Below are positions 1-10,000 of a DNA stretch of 64,000 bases, one piece after another. This stretch comes from Galdieria partita (taxonomy: Eukaryota > Rhodophyta > Bangiophyceae > Galdieriales > Galdieriaceae). The first letter of the stretch is position 1. Each line of letters begins with the position of its first letter. The position numbers were made by a program, and so were the translations under genes. The notes under the pieces are model-generated. The model saw only the letters and a program-made list of their open reading frames with translations. It was not told the DNA's origin and did no database searches. The stretch covers positions 62,001 through 126,000 of the forward strand of contig BQMJ01000061.1 of NCBI GenBank assembly GCA_025991245.1, given 5' to 3'.

Positions 1-3000
1 TGTCCAAGTGGATGCCATATAGCGATCAAACTCTATAGGCTCAGCATCAGATGGAACAACAGATTGAATATGACTCCAATCTACTTGTTCCGTATTGTCC
101 TTATTATACTCATCATCATTATCTTCTTCAGGTTGTATTTCCAATTGAGCCAATAACTTTCGATTTTCATATGAACTCCTCCATACGGAAGACCAATCTT
201 TCGGTCCTCCACGTCCAATACCTGCTCCTATCGTTTCCAATACCCAATCAGCAGGATTCTCTTCATGTTTAGGAGGAGATGCGCCTTTTCTCGTGAAATA
301 ATCAATCATGGTCTGTGAATGATGTCCCAATGGACCAAAGTAGGCAGTATAACCTCCTTTCTGTAATAATAACAAGTCATCAAACATTTCAAATATTTCT
401 GTAGAAGGTTGATGAATAGTACAAATAACTGTGCGTCCAGTATCCACTACTCTACGAACGGTCTTCATGACTACAAGAGCTGCACGAGCATCCAAACCAG
501 AAGTTGGCTCATCCAAAAATAAAACGGAACTACGACTCACCAACTCCACTCCAATGGTCAACCTCTTTCTAGCTTCAGCTGAAATACCACCAGCATCGGT
601 TGAAGTGGCTGATCCAACCAAACGATGTTCCACTTCCCTTAATTGTAAAATATCCAAAACTCTATCGACCGCCAATAGCTTTTCTTCTCTCGTCACTTCA
701 TGTGGTTGTCTCAACAGAGCAGAAAACTCCAATGCTTCTCTTACAGTAGCATATTCATTATGGATATCAAATTGTTCCACATAACCTGCAATTCTACGAT
801 AGAATCGATCGATAGGCTTCTTATTCAGTAAGATTTGTCCCAAAATACGACCTTGAGTCTTTCTCTGAGCCAATACATCCAACAAAGTAGTCTTTCCTGC
901 TCCTGATGCTCCAACCAAAGCAATCATTCTGCCTGGAACTGCGTAACCATTCACATCATGTAAAAGTTGCAGCTCGTTGGTATCTTGACCCGTCTTCTCC
1001 TTGGCATACTTTCTAGAAACTTTGACAAAATAGCTCAAATTCGTCCATGTCATATATACTGGACGAAAACCGATATCATGAGCTGCAAAACTTCTCATCG
1101 CTACTGAACTATCCGCTCTATTACTTTCTGTAGATTGTCTATCCATTATTCCACCTTCATCTACATTACCAACTTCATTATTCAATATGGACATATTTAC
1201 AGCATCTTCAGTTCTTCGATTGACGACAACTTGTTCATCATTTTCTTCGCTGGGCATCGGAACATCGTTGTTCGAGTCCAGTCGAGGCAATGATATTTGA
1301 CTTACTCGTAAAGAATGTTCCAGGCGTTCTTCTTCTAAAGGTGAAGAGCCCTCTGGTCTTATAAAGGCTTTGGACGAGAATCGAATAAACATCAAAGCCA
1401 AAGCAGAAAGAGATAAGAAGAACAAATAAAATCCAGCAACGATGACAATATCCAACCATTTCCAATAAACTGCAGTGAAAATACCATAACGCTCACTTAG
1501 ATAAGCAACTCCGGTACTTACAGGACATGTTTCGTACGATTCATAAGGAGTTGGAAGTTTAGGAACAAATTCGCTACTCAAACAATAGAGTTTGAGTCCA
1601 TTATACTGATTGATCATGACAGCATCAAGAGTGTAATTGAAAGCACTCAGCCAATATAGCCATATCCACCAACCAGGAATATCATTTCGAGGAATAATAA
1701 AACCTGCAAATACTACATTCAATATAATAATGGCTGGAGCAACTGCAGTTGCTTCATGAAATGATCTCGTTCCCACTCCAATCATACGAATCATAGTACT
1801 CATAGCCATGTCGATAATCCACATAGCAAATAAAAAGAAGCCAAACTTTCTTCCTCCATCAGCAGAGTTCAATCCAGCCATAAAATATAAAATAGCCGAA
1901 TATATTAACGACTCTAAAAAGGTAAGTGGAAAGTCCACCACAGTTTGTGCAAGTATGTATGGTGGTGGGTCAAAGAAGTTGGCATCCTTTTGTTTGTAAA
2001 ACACTTGTCGAGTCTCATATATACCAGGCAAAGTACTCATAGAACCTAAGCCAATCGTAATCATAGAAATAAACAAAATGCCTGGAAATACACCTGCGCC
2101 TGCTTCATCCGTACTTGTCTGCCAAAATAGTGCGCCCATAATCAGACTCATAATGACATAGCGAATAAAACGAGTCAACAGAGCAGGCTTATTCTTAATT
2201 TCCATAAGAAATTGGCGTTTGAATAACAACTGCGTTTGACGTGGCAATGGCTGTAGTGCATGTCGATGATAGTAATGCTCAATATCTGAAGGAGTAGACT
2301 CCTTTGGTGGTATCATTTTGCTATGTTCTTCTTCTCGAAATCCACGAACAACTTTTCCAAAGTAACTAGACTCACGAAAACATTTCTCAAATTCGTCCAC
2401 TTTAGTTGGTGCTTTATGCTCCCATCCTTCCATAAGAGCAGACTTGTGAGTTCGAGGATCAGATACTGAAACTAAAAACTCTGGAGTCATACGTCTTTCA
2501 GGTTTCAAATATCCAATAGAACGGAAATAAGGAACGGCGTCTTCTGTCTTTCCAAAGAATAGGCATTTGCCTTGATCCAAAAGTAGCACTTTGTCAAATA
2601 AACGATAAATCTCTTCAGAAGGCTGCTGCATGGCGCAAATAAAAACTTGTTGATCGAGGTCTGCCATATTTCTCATACTACGAACAATGTCTAAACTTAC
2701 TGCAGCATCCAATCCTCTCGTAAAGCCATCCAATAAATTCAATTGAGCTCTCTTCCCAATAGTCATTTCACCAATAGTAACTCTTTTCTTCTCTCCTCCA
2801 CTAACGCCTCGAATTTTGTTATTTCCAAGAGGAGTTCCTAAAACATGATCCAAACCAAGGCCTTTAGCTACTAGTTTCAAACGATCCTTTCGTAAGCGAT
2901 CTGCAAAAGGAATAAAGTCTGGTATGCAGCATTCAGCAGCAAATGTTAGAGTATCTCGGACGGAAAGAGACGCAATATGATAATCCTCTTGACCAACTAA

Positions 3001-3825
3001 CCTCACAAAATGTTGCAAAGAGGAGTCGGCTTCTTTCCCACCATATAAGACTTGGCCTTCTATCTCAAAGTCTGAATCTGGATTATTGGCCAATACATTC
3101 AATAAGGTTGACATTCCACAACCAGGAGGTCCCAACACTAGCAACATTTCTCCAGGAAGAACATATCCTGAAACATTACTTAAAATAGCATGAGTATCTC
3201 CCTTGTCAGGTTTACATCCTTTGAGAGGATTACAAAAACCAAAGGCTGCCTTGAAAGGCTTCATTAAAAGGCCTTTTGTTGCAGTATACACCGTCTTGAT
3301 AGGAGGCTCTGTATAGACAGGTACCTTCACTGTCAAATCCTGAAATGAAACTCCTACTCTACCAGAGTGCTGACCAAATTCTTCATAAATTTCGTCCACC
3401 AACTTATTGTATGCCTCATTATCAAATTCTGGACTGTCCACGTTATATCTTGGAATTTCATACCACTTTCCAAGTCTCTCTTCTACTTCAAGCTTGCGAA
3501 GTTCGAATTGAGTAGGCTTCCGATATGGTATTTTACCAAATAGCTTCAGCCTTCCATTCTTACTTAGAGTTCCATCTTCAACTAGCTTGTTCTTTATTTC
3601 TTCCTCACTCAGTTTGTTCCTTGAAAAGAAATCTGGCTTTTTGGGAGAGTCCTCAGAGCCTGACGATCCTTCCTCACTAGGCTTTGAATGACCATTGACT
3701 CCATTTTGCAAAGCCAACCCTGTGGCGTCTAAACCATTAGAAGTGTTTCCATTCATACCACTGGAGGGTTCTGTATAACCTCCCCTCTCACCACCACCGT
3801 GTTCATAAGAAGTTTCAACTTTCAT
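1..3825 (-). CDS. PDR-type (ABCG) full-size ABC transporter, 3' part beyond window
   Basis: Membrane efflux pump of the pleiotropic drug resistance family, expected in the plasma membrane. One uninterrupted reading frame runs from ATG 3825 off the left edge, giving about 1275 visible residues and no intron. Order: a hydrophilic N-terminus with a PDR-like leader; NBD1 (Walker A GPPGCGMSTLL near residue 235, signature VSGGEKKRVTIGEM, Walker B region LLDGFTRGLDAA); the first membrane domain; NBD2 (Walker A GASGAGKTTLL near residue 970, SAEARKRLTIGVEL, LFLDEPTSGLDA). The second membrane domain lies outside the window. In NBD1 the Walker A lysine is Met and the Walker B glutamate is missing, while NBD2 has an aberrant signature. 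That leaves one complete and one degenerate ATP site, as in fungal PDR pumps. The substrate cannot be told. The family call is firm. Confidence 0.93.
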   Translation of the reverse strand, partial: MKVETSYEHGGGERGGYTEPSSGMNGNTSNGLDATGLALQNGVNGHSKPSEEGSSGSEDSPKKPDFFSRNKLSEEEIKNKLVEDGTLSKNGRLKLFGKIPYRKPTQFELRKLEVEERLGKWYEIPRYNVDSPEFDNEAYNKLVDEIYEEFGQHSGRVGVSFQDLTVKVPVYTEPPIKTVYTATKGLLMKPFKAAFGFCNPLKGCKPDKGDTHAILSNVSGYVLPGEMLLVLGPPGCGMSTLLNVLANNPDSDFEIEGQVLYGGKEADSSLQHFVRLVGQEDYHIASLSVRDTLTFAAECCIPDFIPFADRLRKDRLKLVAKGLGLDHVLGTPLGNNKIRGVSGGEKKRVTIGEMTIGKRAQLNLLDGFTRGLDAAVSLDIVRSMRNMADLDQQVFICAMQQPSEEIYRLFDKVLLLDQGKCLFFGKTEDAVPYFRSIGYLKPERRMTPEFLVSVSDPRTHKSALMEGWEHKAPTKVDEFEKCFRESSYFGKVVRGFREEEHSKMIPPKESTPSDIEHYYHRHALQPLPRQTQLLFKRQFLMEIKNKPALLTRFIRYVIMSLIMGALFWQTSTDEAGAGVFPGILFISMITIGLGSMSTLPGIYETRQVFYKQKDANFFDPPPYILAQTVVDFPLTFLESLIYSAILYFMAGLNSADGGRKFGFFLFAMWIIDMAMSTMIRMIGVGTRSFHEATAVAPAIIILNVVFAGFIIPRNDIPGWWIWLYWLSAFNYTLDAVMINQYNGLKLYCLSSEFVPKLPTPYESYETCPVSTGVAYLSERYGIFTAVYWKWLDIVIVAGFYLFFLSLSALALMFIRFSSKAFIRPEGSSPLEEERLEHSLRVSQISLPRLDSNNDVPMPSEENDEQVVVNRRTEDAVNMSILNNEVGNVDEGGIMDRQSTESNRADSSVAMRSFAAHDIGFRPVYMTWTNLSYFVKVSRKYAKEKTGQDTNELQLLHDVNGYAVPGRMIALVGASGAGKTTLLDVLAQRKTQGRILGQILLNKKPIDRFYRRIAGYVEQFDIHNEYATVREALEFSALLRQPHEVTREEKLLAVDRVLDILQLREVEHRLVGSATSTDAGGISAEARKRLTIGVELVSRSSVLFLDEPTSGLDARAALVVMKTVRRVVDTGRTVICTIHQPSTEIFEMFDDLLLLQKGGYTAYFGPLGHHSQTMIDYFTRKGASPPKHEENPADWVLETIGAGIGRGGPKDWSSVWRSSYENRKLLAQLEIQPEEDNDDEYNKDNTEQVDWSHIQSVVPSDAEPIEFDRYMASTWT

Positions 3826-4543
3826 AAATGGGTTGTTCTTGATATACGCTATAAGTTTCCAAAACAGCCGTTTACAATTTGAGACAAATAACAATCCCAA
3901 ATGTGAATACTGTGAGCAGCAATACACCGACCGCTTTTAAAGTATTGCCAATCTACTCTGGACACCACCCAATCCAATGAAAAGCTTCGTCCTTTGACAG
4001 AATAGCATTCACAACTCCCCCCTTTGCGGTTAGGGCTTGTCACTTGGAATCTCTTTCCAAGGCCTTCCAATTGAATATGAGGGTGCAGAAATACCTGGTT
4101 GACTTCAATTGCCAATTGAATCCAATGGACAGGAAGAATTAAAGGAATGTGAGACATTTTGACTAGTAGACTAATCCCCCAACAAGTTTATATCTTGGTG
4201 GGCGGGTGGGCACTCGTTAAGTTGAATCTTTCAAAGAACTTGTGAACAAAACAGAAACACAATTGTTCAAGTCTGGAATAAAATTTATGGATATATTCAA
4301 AAGATCCACTTGAATAACATGATTATAGGTAGATAGAGTCCAACTATATTCAACTCCCTGAAAACAAATATCTATAGATTACCAACTCTTGAGCCAAAAG
4401 ATAACATTCTTCGATATCCATACGTGTGTTTTAAAATGTTATTCATCACATGGCCCACTTGACGAAATAGTACAAAAGTGATATCAACTCTAGACTTTAA
4501 AAGGAGACTTTTCATACATCCGACGACAATATTACAGCCACTC
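3826..4543. promoter_or_regulatory. Divergent intergenic region, ABC transporter / coiled-coil gene
   Basis: About 720 bases lie between two divergently transcribed genes and should hold both promoters. A minus-strand frame at 3849-4157 is open but resembles nothing I recognise; it is treated as leader or chance. The duplicated block described below begins inside this region, at about 4340. I see no clear TATA element. Confidence 0.4.
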
Positions 4544-5200
4544 ATGAGTGATTTGCCAGTTATAAAACAGAGATTGGACGAGTCATTGAACAACTTGGAA
4601 AAACTCGAAAAGGAAGTTGTCCAAGTGGAAACCAAATATAACGACAATACTTCCTTTTCCTGTGATACAAAGAAGAAAGAATGGCAACAAACCCTCTCAC
4701 AACAGTGCAAGTGTTTGGAAGAATATTTGTTACAAGTAGCTCTACAAGTGGATGGACTAGAAGTGAGGAAGATTATTGAATAGGGACAACTCTGTAACTG
4801 ACAGAATAGGTATCCAGAGAGAGTGCTGCAAAAGCCTTTCGTGAGAAAAGACAAGAACAAGCAAAAGAAATAACTCAGTTGTTATCTCGACGAAAGAAAA
4901 CACATGAGAAAGTTCATCAGCTACTTCAACGTTTGGATACTGTAGTTGCCCATCTGTCCAGTGAATAATAACAACTCTCTAGTATTGAAACGCAACTTTA
5001 TTTGCCAGTAGTATTACTAGTATCCAAGAAAGGTAATAGACAGGAAATCAACGTAATTATCACAATTGAACAGGTGGAATTCCCAATTGTCTGATAACCA
5101 ACAAAGAAATAAACAAGTCAAGCAACAACCAAACTTGGATCCACCACAAACGACGCCTTCTTCACTTTTCTTGCAACAGGAGCGGGTTCGCCACTTTGTT
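4340..5200. repeat. Left copy of a recent segmental duplication (861 bp)
   Basis: This block reappears at 33869-34729 with a constant offset of 29529 bases, so there are no indels. I counted only three substitutions: two just upstream of the coiled-coil start codon and one near the right end. It contains the whole coiled-coil gene and the last codons of the RGG gene. The sharp right edge at about 5200 falls inside the RGG coding region. Confidence 0.95.
4544..4968 (+). CDS. Small coiled-coil protein (two exons)
   Basis: Unrecognised protein of about 125 residues. Exons 4544-4762 and 4810-4968 are joined across a 47-nt GT-AG intron; without splicing the frame stops 21 bases later. The joined frame continues the same charged helical pattern (…VDGLE then VSRESAAKAFREKRQEQ…) to a TAA. 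Residues 1-45 and 75-125 are rich in Lys, Glu, Gln and Leu and should form helices. The C-terminal helices slightly resemble BAG-type three-helix bundles, but I cannot assign the domain. The upstream frame from GTG 4478 has no ATG, so ATG 4544 is chosen. It converges on the RGG gene with a 150-base gap. An identical protein is encoded at 34073-34497. Confidence 0.6.
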
Positions 5201-6421
5201 GAATTTCATAAACTGAGCGTATGTTTGAAGGCAACAATACGCGAACCAATTCAATCTTTTTGCCAGATGGACTATCTTCTGTCCACTTTTCATTAGTAAC
5301 TACGATACCTTCCTCATTCTGTAGCATCTCCGCATCTGAAGAACGAAATGCCACTTTTACAAAGCCTGATTCATTTCTCTTTGGAGTCTGAGACTCATTT
5401 CCTGGATCAACCCAAGCTCTTAGATAACGACTATTGAATGGCAAATAAAATGTCATCTTATGCTTGCCATCTTCAGTAAACTTAGGAACAGGTCCTCGTT
5501 CCTTTTTTACTCTAGCAGATTTTTTCACAGTCTTCTCATCGCGTTCCTTTCCTCGAATCAAGTCTTTTCTATTGTTAGAGAAACGTCCTTTATCGTTTTT
5601 TGGGTAATCTTCCTTTTGTGAACGATTATCTCGTGAATTGTTCGTTGCTCTAAAAGGGGCCGCTGTTCTTGTTCTGCCTCCTCCTCCTCCTCCTCCTCTC
5701 TTCACATCCACTCTATTATTTCTGCCGTCTCTTCCATTTTGTACTGACACGTTATTGGAACCTGAAGAGTTTTTACCTTGTCTATTATTCAACCGAGTAT
5801 AACTACTCCCAACACGATCCCTTTCACCTCTATTATCTCTTCCACCTCTTCCACCTCTGTTGGAGCCTCTAGACTTTGGAAATCCTCTGTCTGTCGCTTC
5901 TCTATCGTCTCTATTTCCTTTTCCAGTCCTAGAAGAAAAATTGCCAGAAGCACTAGCACCTCCCCGACCTCTGCGGTTCTGATTGGAGTTGGAATCCCGA
6001 CCTCTATCCTCAAACTTGGGACGACCCGTTCCACGCACTGGACGACCACCCCCTCTGCTAAACTCACGAACAGTCCTATTACTATTGCTTCTATTATTGG
6101 AAGGTCCTCTGTCTACAGTTTGGTTGCGTTGCGCACTACTGGGCGGTCTTCGGTCTATCATAACCATTCATAATCAAACATTCCTTTCTACTCCATCTTA
6201 CCCTGTACAGTGCCTTTTACACTTGCTCTTGGACCTGCGTTGTTCGGAATGTTTCGCACAATTCTTCTATTTCGTCCTAAAACAGAAAAATACACAGTGA
6301 TATTGACCAAGTAACCACGAAATAACAATTACGTACTGACAACCTTTTGAAAACCGTCCTCATCTTCAACTTGGCTATTTTGAGAGTCCCAGTTGGTCCC
6401 CTTGCTAGATTTAGCTTCCAT
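5118..6421 (-). CDS. RGG/Arg-Gly-rich putative RNA-binding protein (three exons)
   Basis: Protein of about 398 residues from exons 6421-6337, 6276-6202 and 6154-5118; all three junctions keep frame with GT-AG introns of 47-60 nt. The N-terminus is acidic (VEDEDGFQKVVS) followed by a basic stretch. Residues about 60-260 are low-complexity Arg/Gly/Asn/Ser with many RGG, RGR and NNR motifs and a run of seven Gly, typical of disordered RNA-binding proteins. A compact C-terminal part (about 290-370) containing KMTFYLPFNSRYLRAWVDPG looks folded but is unfamiliar. Likely a nuclear or ribonucleoprotein component. An SERBP1/HABP4-like relation is possible but not supported by a clear motif. Its 3' end is duplicated as a fragment at 34647-34729. 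Confidence 0.72.
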
Positions 6422-7032
6422 CTGACTCGAACTGGTAGTTGTTAACAAACGACGGCAAGCTAAGCTATAGCTTGCGGGCTGGCAAACAGAGCACTGAACC
6501 ACCCGAGTCAAAAGAAATGATATAAAACGTACCAAAATAACGGAAGATATACGTCTTCCTACACGATTGAATAGTCTCTCAATGGTTTCTGTAGCAAACT
6601 CTCTGCTGCAAAGTGTTCCACTACAACTACTCGGGCCGGCTCTTCCCTTCTTCTTTGATGGGCCAAATTACTATTTTCACGAAGTGGTCAATATCCTCAT
6701 CTCATAGTTTATGCTTGCTTATCAAAGGAAGCTCTACAAGTTATATCAGTTTACAACATTCCCTTTTTATACAACAAGCTCATGAACCAGAATGAGAAAA
6801 ACTAAAGGGACATCCACAGTCAGACACAAAAGACAGGAAACGAAGGAAAGGTATTCTATGACAATGAACCAACAATGGGCAGTTCTCGAAAGTATTATTA
6901 ATTGCAAAATTTATTTTCATTTCGTGATTTGTGCTAACTAATAGAAAAAGTGATTTCAACAAAGTGCAAAAGAATGTCCCAAATTTTCATTCTTCCCAAT
7001 TGGACCCAAGGAACGTGTGCGCAACCTTCTCT
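6422..7032. other. Intergenic region between RGG gene and LRR gene A
   Basis: A 610-base region between divergent genes. Similarity to the other LRR genes starts abruptly at about 6968, so gene A lacks the leader and the 1.4-kb upstream spacer that precede the other copies. I see no further gene. A branch-like CTAAC followed by TAG at about 6934-6945 might be an acceptor of a 5' leader intron, but no donor exon is evident. Confidence 0.45.
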
Positions 7033-10000
7033 ATGGAAGCAGAGACTTGTGCTACTACTAAAAGTACTCTGTCAACACCTCCTTGTTTGATCGCAAACGA
7101 AGAAAAGTCAACTTTTCAGAATACTTCAGGTTCTACATCGACGAATGACGCTTTCAACTTTGAGGTTTCTGACTCTTTAAGAGAGGGTATCTTTAACTCT
7201 CTTCTTGGAAACTCTCCAATAGAAGCTGCAAACTATGAGTATAGAACCAACCCTAGTTTTCTTGAGCTTCTGAACAAGGTGAATGATAACTGTAGAAAGT
7301 TGTTGCTAGAAAAGTTCAAGTTTATCAACTTGAGTCTCCCAATGACTCGTTCTTCAGGTCTACGTGATCAACTTGAAGCTGGTATTACTAAATATCCCAC
7401 TTTGTTTGAATATGTTGTCATATGCTCTTTGGAAACGGATATTGTTGAACTTGGTGAAGTTATCGAACAACTTCCAAGTTCAATTACTAGCAATATACTC
7501 TTTCTTCAAGTTGATGATACTGAAAGTTGTTCCATACTTGAGTTTTTATCTTTTCTATTTCGAAAAGGCCATGGTTCCTCATTTCTATATATTGACTTGG
7601 ACATGTTTGACTTGTCCAAGACTTGGAGTACATTGGTCAATAATTTTCGTTGTATTTCCACTCTCAAGTCATTGTCCATGAAGTGTACAAGTATATCCAA
7701 TGCACAACTATTGAGATTATTGAGAATCTTGAAGAATGCATTACTTCAAAGTTGTTATGCTCTTTTGGATGCGCAATGGACAGAGCCTAATTTTTCCGAT
7801 ATTTTAGATTTTCTGCAACGAAAACGAATATCTTTGAAAGCTTCCTTTGATTGTGTGAGTCTGCAACTATTGGCTACCAGTGATGTTCCCTTTGAGCCTG
7901 TTTGGATGACTGATAGGACTAGTCTTTATCTAGATAACGGAAAGATTGATTCAAATGGATTGAAATATCTAAGTGAAGCATTAAAAGAGAATCATACATT
8001 GACTGGATTGTATATTGGTGGAAAAAATATTACATCTGAAGGTGCCCAATATCTAAGTGAAGCATTGAAAGAGAATGATACATTGACTAGATTGGTTATT
8101 GACAACAATAATATTACATCTGAAGGTGCCAAATATCTAAGTGAAGCATTGAAAGAGAACGATACATTGACTGGATTGGATATTGGTGACAATAATATTG
8201 CATCTGAAGGTGCCAAATATCTAAGTGAAGCATTGAAGGAGAATGATACATTGACTGTATTGGGTATTGGCAACAATAATATTACATCCGAAGGTGTTAA
8301 ATATCTAAGTGAAGCATTGAAAGAGAATGATACATTGACTGAATTGTATATTGGTGGAAATAATATTACATCTGAAGGTGCCAAATATCTAAGTGAAGCA
8401 TTGAAAGAGAATCATACATTGACTGTATTGGGTATTGACAGCAATAATATTACATCTGAAGGTGCCAAATATCTAAGTGAAGCATTGAAAGAGAATCATA
8501 CATTGACTAAATTGGGTATTGACAACAATAATATTACATCTGAAGGTGCCAAATATCTAAGTGAAGCATTGAAAGAGAATCATACATTGACTGAATTATA
8601 TATTCACAGCAATAATATTACATCTGAAGGTGCCAAATATCTAAGTGAAGCATTGAAGGAGAATCATACATTGACTAAATTGTATATTGACAACAATAAT
8701 ATTACATCTGAAGGTGCCAAATATCTGAGTGAAGCATTGAAAGAGAGTCATACATTGACTGAATTATATATTCACAGCAATAATATTACATCTGAAGGTG
8801 CCAAATATCTAAGTGAAGCATTGAAAGAGAACGATACATTGACTGTATTGGATATTGGTGACAATAATATTACATCTGAAGGTGCCAAATATCTAAATGA
8901 AGCATTGAAAGAGAATCATACATTGACTAAATTGATTATTCACAGCAATAGTATTACATCTGAAGGTGCCAAATATCTAAGTGAAGCATTGAAAGAGAAT
9001 GATACATTGACTGTATTGGATATTGGTGACAATAATATTACATCTGAAGGTGCGGAATATCTAAGTGAAGCATTGAAAGAGAATCGTACATTGACTGAAT
9101 TATATATTGGTGGAAATAATATTACATCTGAAGGTGCCAAATATCTAAGTGAAGCATTGAAAGAGAATCATACATTGACTGAATTGTATATTGACGAAAA
9201 TAATATTACATCTGAAGGTTTCAAATATCTAAGTGAAGCATTGAAAGAGAATCATACATTGACTGAATTGGATATTTCTTGGAATGATATTACATCTGAA
9301 GGTGCCAAATATCTAAGTGAAGCATTGAAAGAGAATGATACATTGACTGAATTGTATATTGGTGGAAATAATATTACATCTGAAGGTGCGCAATATCTAA
9401 GTGAAGCATTGAAAGAAAATGATACATTGACTGAATTGTATATTGGTGACAATAATATTACATCTGAAGGTGCCAAATATCTAAGTGAAGCATTGAAAGA
9501 GAATCATACATTGACTTTATTGGATATTGACGAAAATAATATTACATCTGAAGGTGCCAAATATCTAAGTGAAGCATTGAAAGAGAATCATACATTGACT
9601 TTATTGGATATTGACGAAAATAATATTACATCTGAAGGTGCCAAATATCTAAGTGAAGCATTGAAAGAGAATGATACAATGACTAGATTGGATATTGACA
9701 ACAATAATATTACATCTGAAGGTGCCCAATATCTAAGTGAAGCATTGAAAGAGAATGATACATTGACTGAATTGAATATTGCGTGGAATACTATTACATC
9801 TGTAGGTGCCAAATATCTAAGTGAAGCATTGAAAGAGAATGATACATTGACTGTATTGAATATTGGTGACAATAATATTACATCTGAAGGTGCCAAATAT
9901 CTAAGTGAAGCATTGAAAGAGAATGATACATTGACTGAATTATATATTTACAAGAATAATATTACATCTGAAGGTGCCAAATATCTAAGGGAAGCATTGA

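Noticed and set aside
4372-4860. 162-codon minus-strand frame (and its copy at 33901-34389)
   Set aside because: It lies antisense to the coiled-coil gene; the plus strand has an ATG, a splice-consistent continuation and helical composition, while the minus frame is Cys/Ser-rich noise.
6931-7032. Upstream extension of gene A from 6931
   Set aside because: The first codon is GTG, not ATG, and sequence left of about 6968 is not shared with the other family members.
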